Source: a bacterium endosymbiont of Escarpia laminata
Lineage (GTDB): Bacteria; Pseudomonadota; Gammaproteobacteria; Chromatiales; Chromatiaceae
NCBI GenBank assembly: GCA_003660235.1
Contig: QGON01000066.1
Coordinates: forward strand, 90,832 to 154,831
DNA: 64,000 nt
Direction of reading: 5' to 3'
Shown here piece by piece: positions 1 through 11,400 of the stretch. A program made the position numbers and the translations under genes. The stretch's first letter is position 1, and each line of letters opens with the position of its first letter. A model generated the notes under the pieces. That model made no database searches and was not told the origin of the DNA. It saw only the letters and a program-made list of their open reading frames with translations.

Positions 1-3000
1 CCAGGATGAAGTCAACGGTGCGCTCGGGTTCGGTACGACGCACCATCCGATCCATGTTATCCAGATCGTGTGCGATCGCGCTTGCGTCGGGATAGCTGAA
101 GCTATCCAGCAGGCCATTCGGTGAATAGCCATAACCCCAGGTGCCGCCGTCGGGTCCGGTACGCCCGGTCATGCGGTTGCTGCCGTCGAAGTCCATCTGA
201 ACCTGATTGCCGTCAGGCAGGGTGATATCGCTCAGATTGCCTGCGGCGTCGAAGCCGAAGTCGGTAATTTGACCATGGGCATCAACCACCTGGGCCATCT
301 TGCCCATGCAGTCGTAGTTGTAGGTGGTGACATCGCCGTTTGCGTCGGTAAGCGTCTCCACTTCAGCCTCGGCCGTGTAGGAGATGAGATACCTTGGCAA
401 GGCCTCCCCGGCATGGGTCATGCTGGTAGACTTGTTCAGGCCATTGAAGGTGAACTCACTGCGGTTACCCAGACCGTCGATCAAGGCCGTCCGATTGCCG
501 TTGGCATCGTATTCCAGGGTCGTCGTCACACCCGTCGGGTCGGAAACAGTCGTCTGGTTGCCGAAGGCATCGTAGGTGTAACTGGTGGTCTTGCCGCCGG
601 CGTCGATCCAACTCAGGCGGTTGCCGTTGGCATCATAGGTAAAGGTTTCCACGCCGATCGAAACACCCGCCGCATTGAACAGTTCCCTGCGTACCAGGTT
701 ACCGTCTGCATCATACGCCTTGTCGGTGCGGTCACCTTCCGGGTTGATGTAACGGGTGACCTGACCGTAGGTGTTGTACTCGGTGGTGAAGGTCACCGGC
801 ATGCCGGACTCCGGCTCAAAGCTCCGTGTCAGCGCGTTGCCATCGGCATCGTAGGTATAGCTCGTCACCTTGCCGGAAGGATCAGTCACCCTGATCTTAT
901 TGCCGTTCTCGTTGTACTCGTTGCGCGTAGTGGTACTCAGCGGATCATCAACCCGCACCACCTGACCTGCCCTGTCGTAGTAGTAGGTGGTGGCAAAACC
1001 CCGCGCATCGGTGACCGTCTCTGTGCTCGCGGCCGTGTCGTAGGCGTAGGTGGTGCTGTTGCCTGCCGCATCCTGGCGTTCAACCAGGTTTCCGTCGACA
1101 TCATAGATATTCTTGAGCGGGAAACACCCGCCAGGGGTCATCACATCGTCGAGCAGGTGACTCGAACCCTGATAGGTAAAGTCGGTCTCGTTGCCCTGCT
1201 GATCGACGGCCTGAACCAAGCGGCCGTCGCCATCATAGAGATAGTTGAAGGCATGACCCAGAGGATCGACCACCGAGGTGATGCGCCCCTCTGCATTGCG
1301 GTTGAAGACCACCTGTTTCACCAAGGCACCAGCGCTGTCACGACTGACGATACCGGCGTCGCCGATCTCCAGGGTGTTGCCGCTACGATCCTCGATCCGA
1401 GTCACACCACGGGTCTGGTTGATATCGTAGACCATGCCTTCCTTGGTGGTGATACGGTAGTTTTCAGGATTGAACAGGCTACCGCCTAAATCGCAATACC
1501 ACTGCCCTCCAGAGTAGACCAGGGAGGCACAATCGGTGGTCTCCAGTTTGTCGTAGATGCCCGGCGGCGCCTGGTATTCCGGCAGGAAGATCGGGAAGAA
1601 CGGCGACGGCTGTCTCGGACGGAAGACAAAAGCGGTGCGGCGGCCATCCGGCAGGGTGACGAAGACATTGCCCTGGGCATCCTCGCGCAGATCGCTGTCG
1701 AGCAGGGAGAGTTTCCAACCGGGACCGAAATCACCCACCTGATCGGAGGCGCTGTCATAGCTGCGTTGCACGTTGATTGCTATGCCCATGGAGGGAATAG
1801 ACAGGTCCTGGTAATCCAGGGTGAAGCGGCCCAACTGGATACCATCGATATAGATGAAGTATCTGGAGGTCGATGCGGTCACGCCGTTGCCGTCCTGGGC
1901 AGTGAGCCGTACCTCGTAGAGTCCCTCGCTGAAACCGCTGGTATCCAGGGTACCCAGCAGACTGCCAAGCACCTCGACATTGCCACTGGCGAACTCGGTG
2001 AAGCTGCCGCCCACCGGCGCATACTCCATCCGATAGGAGACCAGGGTCTCATCGGTGACCGTGCCCAGGATATCCACCTGCCCGACGATCTCTGCATTTT
2101 CCAGAGGCGTATCGATCTCCACGGTGGGTGGCGTGACATCGTCGGCCAGATCCACAGCCTTCAGGGTATCGGTCGCACTGCCTTCATTGCCCCAGTCGTC
2201 CAGGGCGCGGGCAACCACGCTGTAGGTACCTGCCGCAGGTGGCGTGAATAGCGCATTGCCGTCCCCGTCGAGCACCTTCGGCGAACCGTTGATCTCAAGG
2301 ATGGTGGCGGTAACACCTATGTTATCGCTGGCAGAGACATGGATGTCGATAGAGCCGCCGGTAGCCACCGAGTGAGGCACAATGGTCAGTGTAACCACAG
2401 GCGTTTCGCTATCGGGAATGCCGACCGCTTCGAAGGTGGTTGATGCGGTACTCTCGTTACCCGAGGGATCCCGGGCAGTGACTTCGATGATATAGGTTCC
2501 GGGCTGCATCGGCCGGTAATTGCCGTTGCCGGTACGGTTTGCGGGATCACCGCCCAGCACCAGTGAGACATCCACTCCAGCGGGCGGTGTATCCGGTCCG
2601 GTGACCCTGGCACTCAGTTGATCGACCGAGACGTTGTCACTGGCAGCAACAGAGATGGCCGCCAGGGTGTTGAGGGCAACCGGGTTCGGTGTCACGCCGA
2701 CTGCCACTGCGGTGGGGGCCTCCGTGTCAGGCTGGACATCGAACTGTACGGGAGCACTCAAACCCGCATTGCCTGCCCTGTCGGTGACAGTTGCCGATAC
2801 CGTGTGCACACCGAGCGCAGTAGCCGGGTAATCCGCATGACCGCTATTGTCGACCGGTATCACAACCCCATTAACGGTCAACTCAATACTGTCGATACCG
2901 CTCTCCGCGTCGCTGGCGCTGACATCGATGCCGACTGATTCACCCACCATGGGGACAGTGGTGCTGATCGCGATGGTTACTCCGGGCGAGGTTACATCGA

Positions 3001-4495
3001 TCGGAGCGACCGTGAATGACTGGCTGCGGCTGTAGCTGCTGCCACCGTTGTCCTCTACCTGCACGATGACGCTGTGCAGACCGGCCATGTCGGTAACATA
3101 ACTGGCAGTGTCGCCCACCAGGGGAACGGTTACATCGGAGGTATCGGGCTTGTGTACCGTCACCGTGGTGTCGGCGATACCCTCTTCATCGAATACCTGA
3201 ACACCGAAGTCGACAGTGTCGCCCACCTCTATATAGTCTGGCGAAACAGTCAGTAGAATGCGCGGCAACTCTGTCTCATTTTCAAGCAGACGGTTTTGCA
3301 TGCCGGGTACGGCAAGCAGGATATCCTGATCCAGATCGGTATCGAGATCGAGCGTCAGCGCACCGAAGACGCGATCACTGTTCACCGGCATCAGACTGTC
3401 TGTCTGATCGGAGAAAACGCCGGTACCGTCGTTCACAAACAATCGGGTGCTATCACCAAAAACGGCCAGGATATCGGGTGCGCCATCCGGCTCGACATCG
3501 ATAATGCCCACTTTCACACTGAAACCGGCATAGGCAGGCAGTTTGCCTGCCGTTGCATCGGTAAAGACCCCTGCGCCTCCATTCTGCAAAAGCTGCAGGC
3601 CACCAGCGCCATTTGCAACCAGCAGATCCTGATCCCCGTCACCATCGAGATCCGAGAAGATGGCACTATTGCTCTGTCCGCTTTCGATCGGCAGACGCGC
3701 GATGGATTCGTCGCTAAAGTGGCCAAGGCCATTATTGATCAGAAGGCGGTTCGCAGCCCCCCGATTGGCGAAGAAGAGATCGTCCGATCCGTCACCATCC
3801 ACATCCGCCAGGACTGCGCCAAATGTAGGATTCGATCCGGTCAGACCCCGGACTTCCGCCTCATCGGCAAAGACACCGGAACCGTCATTGATGAGAAGCT
3901 GATTCAGACCACCACGATTGGCCACGATGACATCCAGGTCACCGTCAAAATCGATATCCGAAATGGCCAGCGCCATGCTCTTGCGGATATCCGCAGGCAG
4001 GCGCCCGGCAGGCGCTTCCGTGAAACTACCTGTTCCGTCATTCAGCCACAGGCTATTTGCTGTTGGCGAGTTCGCCAGCAGGAGATCCTGATCGCCATCA
4101 CCATCCACATCCGCAAAGCGGGCATCCACCGTGATCGCAGCAGCCGTCGGCAGGCGTAAAGCGGACTCATCAAGAAAGAGACCAGTGCCGTCGTTGATCA
4201 GCAGAAAGTTCTGACCCCGATTGGCGACAAAAATATCGGGCGCGCCGTCGCCGTTTATATCGCTGCTCGATATATTGTAACTGACGGCGGATTCGGTGGG
4301 CAGATTTGAAAAGGAACGGTCGGTAAACGCGGATTCGGCTGTCGGCGCAAACAGGAGGAAGGGAATAAGCGATCGGGACAATAGATGGAGCAAAGCAAAA
4401 CGCCGGGAGTTCCGCCATTTGCTCCAGCAAGAGGCAGAAGAAGTCTCCTGAACCAATCCGCTTTGTCTTCTTGTCTGACCTTCATCCTTAGTCAA
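1..4495 (-). CDS. Rhs/YD-repeat protein with N-terminal FG-GAP (VCBS) propeller, 3' part outside window
   Basis: Partial gene: the reading frame is open through the left edge, so about 1,498 N-terminal residues are visible. No ATG precedes the signal-like segment (SLIPFLLFAPTAESAF, about residues 40-57). The first plausible start after the in-frame stop is TTG at 4495, with GGAG about 10 nt upstream; this start is tentative. Residues ~60-398 are FG-GAP/VCBS repeats with calcium-binding-like motifs such as DVDGDGDQD and a recurring LLINDGSG. Residues ~400-910 are Ig-like modules. A classic Rhs entry (VQRSYDSASD, then FGPGWKLSL) follows, and YD repeats of the type YDADGNL run to the edge. Rhs proteins are large exported shells, often ending in a variable toxin; that end cannot be seen here. 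The gene is a clear paralogue of the Rhs gene at 46207-53091, with the same domain order and shared phrases such as PDYIE.GDTV. Confidence 0.9.
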   Translation of the reverse strand, partial: MTKDEGQTRRQSGLVQETSSASCWSKWRNSRRFALLHLLSRSLIPFLLFAPTAESAFTDRSFSNLPTESAVSYNISSSDINGDGAPDIFVANRGQNFLLINDGTGLFLDESALRLPTAAAITVDARFADVDGDGDQDLLLANSPTANSLWLNDGTGSFTEAPAGRLPADIRKSMALAISDIDFDGDLDVIVANRGGLNQLLINDGSGVFADEAEVRGLTGSNPTFGAVLADVDGDGSDDLFFANRGAANRLLINNGLGHFSDESIARLPIESGQSNSAIFSDLDGDGDQDLLVANGAGGLQLLQNGGAGVFTDATAGKLPAYAGFSVKVGIIDVEPDGAPDILAVFGDSTRLFVNDGTGVFSDQTDSLMPVNSDRVFGALTLDLDTDLDQDILLAVPGMQNRLLENETELPRILLTVSPDYIEVGDTVDFGVQVFDEEGIADTTVTVHKPDTSDVTVPLVGDTASYVTDMAGLHSVIVQVEDNGGSSYSRSQSFTVAPIDVTSPGVTIAISTTVPMVGESVGIDVSASDAESGIDSIELTVNGVVIPVDNSGHADYPATALGVHTVSATVTDRAGNAGLSAPVQFDVQPDTEAPTAVAVGVTPNPVALNTLAAISVAASDNVSVDQLSARVTGPDTPPAGVDVSLVLGGDPANRTGNGNYRPMQPGTYIIEVTARDPSGNESTASTTFEAVGIPDSETPVVTLTIVPHSVATGGSIDIHVSASDNIGVTATILEINGSPKVLDGDGNALFTPPAAGTYSVVARALDDWGNEGSATDTLKAVDLADDVTPPTVEIDTPLENAEIVGQVDILGTVTDETLVSYRMEYAPVGGSFTEFASGNVEVLGSLLGTLDTSGFSEGLYEVRLTAQDGNGVTASTSRYFIYIDGIQLGRFTLDYQDLSIPSMGIAINVQRSYDSASDQVGDFGPGWKLSLLDSDLREDAQGNVFVTLPDGRRTAFVFRPRQPSPFFPIFLPEYQAPPGIYDKLETTDCASLVYSGGQWYCDLGGSLFNPENYRITTKEGMVYDINQTRGVTRIEDRSGNTLEIGDAGIVSRDSAGALVKQVVFNRNAEGRITSVVDPLGHAFNYLYDGDGRLVQAVDQQGNETDFTYQGSSHLLDDVMTPGGCFPLKNIYDVDGNLVERQDAAGNSTTYAYDTAASTETVTDARGFATTYYYDRAGQVVRVDDPLSTTTRNEYNENGNKIRVTDPSGKVTSYTYDADGNALTRSFEPESGMPVTFTTEYNTYGQVTRYINPEGDRTDKAYDADGNLVRRELFNAAGVSIGVETFTYDANGNRLSWIDAGGKTTSYTYDAFGNQTTVSDPTGVTTTLEYDANGNRTALIDGLGNRSEFTFNGLNKSTSMTHAGEALPRYLISYTAEAEVETLTDANGDVTTYNYDCMGKMAQVVDAHGQITDFGFDAAGNLSDITLPDGNQVQMDFDGSNRMTGRTGPDGGTWGYGYSPNGLLDSFSYPDASAIAHDLDNMDRMVRRTEPERTVDFIL

Positions 4496-5301
4496 GACAG
4501 ATTCTCCATTTCACACAAGCTAGCCTGTGATTTTGCCGAGTTCATCCCGGTCACCGCCCCTGCAGTCAGACGAAAACCAGAACCGCTGGATCTGAGAAAC
4601 AAAACACCCCGGCAACCGCCGAGGGTAAATCATCTCCAGACATCAAGCGTTAACAAGGCATATTTCGCACCAGAAACCTTATCTCATTGTATTTATTAGG
4701 AATCACTGACCATGTACCGACTGGAGCAGCGGTGTATGTAAACAATACCGACAGAATAGGCGTCTTTTATTTCTGATTTCTGTGGAAAATCGCCTTACTT
4801 CCCTTATTTTTCCAATGTTTTTTCGTGCGCTTCACTGAACAACTGCTTGTAAGCTTTTGTAACTGCAATATTTTGTTAAATCCAAAGAATGATTTCCAGA
4901 TTATTTTCTTGTTGTAAATATTTTCGACACCGCGAAACGTGTGCACTGCCCCACGACAATAACTCTCGCTACGCAGCAAGATACTGGGAATATAATCCAA
5001 TGGGATTGAAGGACACGAACGGCCCTGTGGATTTTGAACCCCCAAGCCGTGTATTAACCATATGGGTATATATTCAGCGCATGGTAACCACTGAAGTAAC
5101 GTATGTGGTGACGACTGCATGGATGCAGGAGGTAGAGCAACGCATGGAGCAGTTGCCGAGTAAAGCGAACCGCATCAATCGCGACAGATGCGCTTTGCTA
5201 CGCTCAGCACATCCTACGATTCCGTGTTTTGCACTCTTTCATGGGTAGCTGAAATACTTACCCGTATGGCAACTTACGGCTTGCGGATGAGGCTCCTTCA
5301 A
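4496..5301. other. Intergenic region without a recognisable gene
   Basis: About 800 bp between the PKD/FnIII remnant and the start of the left Rhs gene. The part at 4680-4930 is AT-rich and probably holds the promoter of the Rhs gene, but I see no convincing -35/-10 pair. The stretch 5185-5220 (GCGCTTTGCTACGCTCAGC followed by ACATCCTACG) resembles the ends of dispersed extragenic palindromes of Gammaproteobacteria. Short open frames here lack a signal, a domain or a good ribosome binding site, and I do not call them. Confidence 0.5.
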
Positions 5302-6435
5302 TTAGCGTCTTCTTCTGGTCCTTTCTATCTGCGGTGTGGCAAAGGCCTCATTCGAAGGCAGTGACTCAGCACCGCCGCTCACCGAGGTGACAACGTAGTA
5401 GTAGGTCACGCCATTGGTAAGTCCCTGGTCCCAGTAGCTACAGTAGTCACAGACATAACCGATCTGCGTGTAGGGTCCGCCAGCGGTGGTACTGCGGTAG
5501 ACGTTGTAGCTGTCGGCACCGGTCACCGGTGTCCAGATCACGAACACTTCCGTCGGCTTCGCACGGGCCGTCACATCGAAGACCGTCTGTACTGCTGTGG
5601 CCTGCACGGTCACAGTCAACGTAGCTAGATCCATGCTACCGTCGTCGTCGGCAACCCGGACCGCAACCGTGTAACTGTCTGTGCTGTTCCAGGTATGGCT
5701 CTGTGTAACACCGGTATCACCTGAACGCGTGAACGTCACTCCGTCATAGCGCCAATCCCACTCGTAGGAGACGATGGCATCCGGGCTCGATATTGAGCCA
5801 CCGGCATCGTAACTGCCCGCCTGCCCTTCATTCAGCCGCGTATCACCGGTCAACGCTGCGGTCGGAGCGAGATCGCTTACCGTCACCGTGGTGGTATCGG
5901 TATTCTCCAGCAGACCGTCGCTGACCTTCAGGCTCGCGCTGAAGATGGTGTCGTCGGCCTGTACCGGCAGGGTCACCTGAGCGCCAGTCGCATCGTCATA
6001 CTGACCGTCGCCGTCCAGATCCCAGGCATAGCTCATCGGTTGCGGACCACTGTCCGGGTCGTTCGATGCGCTGCCGTCCAATGTGATGCCGTTGCCCTCG
6101 TTGATGACATAAGGTCCACCTGCATCGGCAGTCGGCCCGACGTTGGCCGCATCGACTCCGATTTGCAGGGTATCACTGCCCGATGCACCTTCATCATCGG
6201 TCACAGTGTAGATACCATCCTCTGCGTAGGTGTGGGTCTGGCTAAGGCCTCCGCTGGCGCTTGGGCCGTCACCAAAGTTCCACTCGACAGTGTGGGTGTC
6301 CGCACTGCCAGGATCGGTGAAGCTGCCGTTGAAGCTGGCCGTGTCGCCTTCGTTGATGGTCTGATCCGGTCCGGCATCCACAACCGGCGCCACGTTGTTC
6401 CAGTCTGCTTTCTTCGCAGCTATTTCAATCTGCAA
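5302..6435 (-). pseudogene. PKD/FnIII protein fragment, 5'-truncated remnant of a giant exoprotein
   Basis: A 377-codon frame beginning at a TTG two codons after an in-frame TAG. It has no signal peptide and starts almost directly inside a PKD domain (PDQTINEGDTASFNGSF). Three PKD-like domains (residues ~18-270) are followed by one FnIII-like domain (~283-370) containing the phrase CDYCSYWDQGLTNGVTYYYV, and an Arg-rich end, ERTRRRR-stop. The same FnIII plus Arg tail closes the 4,163-residue PKD giant (33656-46147). Compared with that protein it has small in-frame losses: a PKD strand reads YTVTDDEG instead of YTVTLTVTDDEG, and the FnIII lacks two residues before GYVCDYC. It is most likely the leftover C-terminus of a former giant. 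A short, leaderless expressed protein is less likely. Confidence 0.65.
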
Positions 6436-6704
6436 GACCTACCCGCAGTACGAGTACGGCTGAGACCTTTGCCCCGTAATTCCTTAACTTTCTATAAATC
6501 GATGGTTTTTTACTTCCTATTCGCTAAAAGTGATATTTCCATTCGCATTGAATTACCATGATTTTAGTCAGGTTAATTGCTCATTCCAGTTTTCCCCTTG
6601 GAAACTTGCGTTAATAATTTTTGGAAAGGCTTCAAATTGTCATCAGTTGGTGCCCATTTTTCAATTTAGCGCATTTTCGCGGCTGAAAGCCTTCTTCAAC
6701 TGAA

Positions 6705-6923
6705 TCAGCGTCTAGAACGTCTCTCCTGCGGCGTGGCGCTGGCTTCGTTCGACGAGAGTGACTCGGCACCACCTATCGCTCCCGTTATCTTCTCCCCCCT
6801 GCTGGACCGAGCAACAGGGGTTGCGCTCGCTTCATTCGAGGAGAGGGCCGAAGTGACTACAGCGTAGTAGGTCATGTCATTTGTCAGACCTTGATCCCAG
6901 TAACTGCAGTAGTCACAGACATA
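6705..6923 (-). pseudogene. Second FnIII-Arg-tail remnant with internal duplication
   Basis: An unlisted in-frame remnant of about 72 codons, flanked upstream by an in-frame TGA and ending at TGA 6705-6707. It reads YVCDYCSYWDQGLTN, then a first FnIII end (LSSNEASATP), then a short linker, then a second copy of the same end (GAESLSSNEASATPQ) and the tail ERRSRR-stop. This is the C-terminal cassette of the PKD giant with a partly duplicated last strand. It has no start codon context, so I treat it as debris left by recombination or decay of a giant gene. The ~270 bp between this remnant and the one at 5302-6435 holds nothing I recognise. Confidence 0.7.
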
Positions 6924-7045
6924 CTTCTGTCATAACATCCTGCGGGCACACACACCAATCTGTTTCAAGGCAACTTCCTTATTTTTCCACCAAACGGCAC
7001 TCCACATACCGACCGAATCTAGCGGACTATCTGCCCAACTGGTAG

Positions 7046-8374
7046 CTAGGGTGCCTGGAAAGTCGCCTGGGCTTCAATAACATATCTACCCGCTGCCAGG
7101 TTTACAGACACCTGAGCAGTACAACCTCCAAAGCCATCACAATTCCCAAGGGTCGCCGTTTCAGTAAAGGGGAGACCTCCGGGACTCGGTTTGACGACCA
7201 CGTCGACCGTGGTGCCCTCCGGCACCTCACTGGATGCCACATCGACTGCAACGATCCCGGGAGCTGGTAACAGAATATCCACCTCTCCCATCCACCCTTG
7301 GGGCAGTTCTGAAAGCAGTTCACCATTGACCTGCGAAACCACCTCACCAGCAACGCTCGTGATCGCCACGCTGGACGTAATCGGATTAGCCAATGGGCCG
7401 GGAGCAGGCACACGCGTGGCAATAGGCGTGGTATTGCTGCCTGGCAAGGTATTGGTAAAGGCCTCCAGACGAACGGCGCCATAGGATGCGACGGTACTTC
7501 CTCTCAGGGCATTGACCCTTCCCGTTCCGGTGATGGTATCGGCAATGACACGTACGGATCCTCCACTGCCTGCTGCGCCATTACTCGCGCAGGTTGATAA
7601 CCAATACGCCCCCCCGGCAGCACCATTGGCATTGAGGGTGCCATTAATCTCGACAGTACCGTTGGCGGCAACGAGTAGTGCACCGCCACCGCCACCACCG
7701 CCACCACCGGAGCAACCCAGATCTATGCTTTCAGAACGGCCACCGCCACCACCTGAACCGCCGATCATGGGCAGGAGTTCGGGGATACCCACAAACTGGC
7801 CTGGCTGAGCAGCGACAACAGGATCGAGGGTCGAGCCATCTCCACCTGCCGGACCAAGTCCGGCGCCACCATCACTCTGGAAGTTCACCAGCAGGTAGCC
7901 ACCATCACCGCCACGGAACCCCCCTGGGCCGCCCAGACCGCCAATGCCATTTATCGCGTTAGAGCCTCGTGTACCCACCACACCGTTAAGATCGATTCGG
8001 TTACCAGCCGCTATAGTCAGATCACCGTTGATGAGCAACGTAACATCCGTATTGGCAGGATTGCGCTGAAAGTTGATCACGGCATTAGTGGTGGTGCCAG
8101 GAAGATCAAAGACCGTGAAGCTGTCGAAGATGAACACCCCGTCATCCGGTAGCGGGATAGTGATGGAAGATCCCACGCGCACCGTCCCCGCAGGCCAGGT
8201 CGCCTCAACGGCGCTATCGAAATCCCCCAGGCTGTTAGGATTACCCACGCATCCGCAGATATCGAGCGCAAGGGCGGTTGCTGACCATGTCAGAAGTCCC
8301 AGAGCGATAGACATCATCAGCAAAGGCTGCCTCGTCCGGTTCTTGATGGGTGAGATAAAGTCTGTTGATTTCAT
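7046..8374 (-). CDS. Secreted glycine-rich protein of unknown function
   Basis: About 442 residues. I prefer ATG 8374 (MKSTDF) because GGGAG lies 8 nt upstream; a GTG 9 nt earlier is also in frame. A signal peptide with hydrophobic core LLMMSIALGLLTWSATALA ends before DICGC. The middle (residues ~130-290) is very Gly-rich, with runs such as GGSGGGGG and short strands of the type LLINGDLTIAAGNRIDLNG and GTVEINGTLNANG, which suggest a beta-helix or beta-roll like those of autotransporter-type adhesins. The last ~120 residues look like a single beta-sandwich. There is no membrane anchor or known catalytic motif. It starts 72 bp after the preceding giant gene in the same direction and probably shares its transcript. 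Function unknown; a surface or matrix protein is an inference. Confidence 0.8.
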   Translation of the reverse strand: MKSTDFISPIKNRTRQPLLMMSIALGLLTWSATALALDICGCVGNPNSLGDFDSAVEATWPAGTVRVGSSITIPLPDDGVFIFDSFTVFDLPGTTTNAVINFQRNPANTDVTLLINGDLTIAAGNRIDLNGVVGTRGSNAINGIGGLGGPGGFRGGDGGYLLVNFQSDGGAGLGPAGGDGSTLDPVVAAQPGQFVGIPELLPMIGGSGGGGGRSESIDLGCSGGGGGGGGGALLVAANGTVEINGTLNANGAAGGAYWLSTCASNGAAGSGGSVRVIADTITGTGRVNALRGSTVASYGAVRLEAFTNTLPGSNTTPIATRVPAPGPLANPITSSVAITSVAGEVVSQVNGELLSELPQGWMGEVDILLPAPGIVAVDVASSEVPEGTTVDVVVKPSPGGLPFTETATLGNCDGFGGCTAQVSVNLAAGRYVIEAQATFQAP

Positions 8375-8446
8375 GACATGCACTCCCGAATTTTTCTCTT
8401 CTCTCTCAGAAAGAGGGTTGGTGTGAGCGGATTGAATAACAACATC

Positions 8447-11400
8447 TCACTGCACCTCCACACCGACAGATGGGGCCACCGTTGGCGGTAATTCCCCTGT
8501 TGTAAAATCGCCGACCTGTACTTCGAGTTCGCGACTCTCATCACCAAAGTCAAGCCTGATGATCGTCTCGCCGGTAATTCCGCTGATCAGGGTAAACGCT
8601 GCTGAAACCTCGCCGATGGGGATGGTGATCTGCGACTCCAGCACATCCGCGACATTGAAGTCACCGCTGGCGAAGGTCACGGTGACTTCGGAAACCGCAG
8701 GTTGCTCGAGCAGGCGCACCTCCACTAGGGCCTGATCCGCTACCGGCAGGTTCACTTGACCGACTGATGGCAACGACAGCAACCGTATTCCGACCGGACG
8801 TGCGACCGTTGGCGGCGCCGTCCCCACTGAAGGCAACCCGACGAACACCGTAAGCTCACGCACCAGGCCATCGGTTGTCAGGGTTAGAACGGCCGTTCCC
8901 TCAGCGCCGGTCACCAGCGACAGGATAGCCGACTGGCCTCCGGATGGGATGACCACCGGTCCAGCGACACCTGCAACAACAGGATTATCGCTGGTTACCA
9001 CCACATTCATTTCCACCACCGCTGGATTATCCAGCAGCAACAGGGTGATATCCCGCGCACTGCCGGCGGACAGCATGACTTGACCAACGGAGGGCGCCTC
9101 AGGAATCACCACACCTATAGGTGCGGCTACCAACGGAGGTTCGGTGCCGATGAGTGGTATACCGACGGTCACTGTCAGCCTTCTCACCTCTTCCCCGGCC
9201 CTGAGGATCAACTCTGCCGTCCCCTCTGCGCCCGTATCGATGGTAAGCACGACAGTCAACTCGTTTTGCGGCACCATCGGGCTACCCGGAATATCGGCGA
9301 CAGCCGGGTGGCTGCTGCTGACGATCAGGGAGGTATCGGCAGTCGCCGGCGAACCAAGTACTGTCAGGACCAGAGTCCGCTGGCTGTTTTCCGGCAGAAT
9401 CACACGACCCAGGTGTGGCGGACTCAGCACCATCGTCCCCACTGCCTGAGCCAGTGGCTGCAGCTCCTGGCCACTCAGCGGCGTGCTGACCGAAACCACG
9501 ACAGCCTCAGTACCGAGAATTGAATTCACCAGCACGCTGGTACTCCCTTCGGCCAAGCCGTTCACCGGCACATCGATAGCCTGCGAACCTGCCGGCAAGA
9601 CAACAGGCGTGCCCGGCACTGCGGCCACACTCGGGTCCACGGCATTCAGGTCGATGGTCAGATCCTCACCCAGCGTCGTCGAGACAGACAGCTTCAGATC
9701 CGCCGTGCCACCCAACGGAACACCCAACAGTTGCGGCGTCACCCTGAGACCTACGCCCACATTCACCGTCACGGCATCCTGTGCAATCTCCACACCGCTG
9801 CTGTTGCGTGCCGATGCGGTGATATTCAACACTGGGACATCTGCTGCGGCCGGAGTATTAAAGGCCACTACGAAGGGTGGACCCGTGACAGGCGCCAGCT
9901 CAACGCCGTTCACCGCGAACAGCACACTGGCTACGCCGAGTCCCGCACTGGCGCGAGCATCCAGATCGATCTCCGTGAGTTCCGGCACGGTCTCTCCACC
10001 CGCCGGGAAGGCGATGGAAAAGGCACCGGTAGTGAAGCTGAAGCTTAGTGTCCCGGCCAGGGGATTACCGGCCAGATCGGTGATTCCGTCGGTCAGGTCG
10101 GTAACCACCAAGGTATCCAGCGGCAAGGGTTCGTCCGGCAGGAAGCTGGCCAGCGTATCGCCGCCTTGCAGTTCAAGCGTACCTGCCAACGGATTACCGC
10201 CGGCACTGACCTGGAAGGTCGTGCCGTTGACAGAGGCGGGCGCTACGGGCTCACTGAAGATCACCTGAATCCTGGTAGCGATAGAGACCCCCGTAGCACC
10301 GTCCAGCGGCGAGATGGCAGCCACCTGGGGAGGTATAACATCTGGTGAGGCAGTGGTGAAGCCGGAAGTGAAGAGTGCCGTCAATGCGTTGCCCGCAGAG
10401 TCGGTTACCGCCGTATCCACCGTAAGCATATAGTCCGCACCCGGCTCCAGGAGGCCGTCACTGGGCGTCAGTGTCACCAGGGTATTTTCGGCGCTGAAGG
10501 CGAAGCCCACCGGCTCCACGCCGCCGTCGGCAAGGGTCAGGCTCGCGGCCGTTACCGAGGCGGGATCGATGGCTTCGCTGAACCGCACGACGACCGTAGC
10601 TGTCAGATCGACTTCAGACGCACCATCGGCCGGAGTCACCTCGATGACCTCAGGTCCGACCACATCGAGAATATTCACGGTCACCGCTGTGGCGTTGACC
10701 AGGTTGCCACCCAGATCGCGCGCCGTCGCATTCAGGGTCACACTGCCACCGGTGGGCGGCGGGGTGGCGATATTGATGTTGAAGACCTCGCTGACATCAG
10801 CACTGACAGGCGCAATGACTCGGCTTTCCGAGGCCGTTGCCGCACCGCTGGCGCTCAGGGAGATCTCTGTGATGCCGGCGTTATCGGTAGCGTCGATGGT
10901 CACCACCAACGGAATACCAGGGTCATGATCGCTGCCCGCCGTGGGACTGCCGATTGTGACAATGGGCGCAATGGCGTCAGCCACGGTCATCGTGACCGTC
11001 TGCACCACACTGGTATTGCCGGCGGCATCGATTGCGGTCACGCTCAAGCTCAGGTCACCGGGCTGGGTCGCCGCCGGAACCGGAATATTGAAACTAACCT
11101 CTACCGGTGTCGCTGGATCGGGCAGCACCTCTGTCCCACTAAGATCACTGCGTACGCCGCTGGAGACATAGCGAACCTCCTGCACTCCGACATCGTCTTC
11201 GGCCTGTACCGTCAGGGTGAGAGTTGCCCCTGTGTCGACCGTCGTACCCGGTTGCGGTGCCAGGATGGACGCCACAGGCGGCTCCACGTCACCGACATCG
11301 AGGGTCAGGATAGTGTCGCTGCTGCGGTTACCCACACCGTCGATGGCCACCCCAACCACCTGGATCGTACTGTCATTGGCGGCCTCCGCCGGGACTGTGA

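Noticed and set aside
269..1489. 406-residue open frame on the plus strand
   Set aside because: Antisense to the YD repeats of the left Rhs gene; the quasi-periodic sequence just mirrors the repeats.
4889..5248. 119-residue plus-strand frame in the left intergenic region
   Set aside because: No ribosome binding site, signal or domain; low-complexity composition; likely chance.
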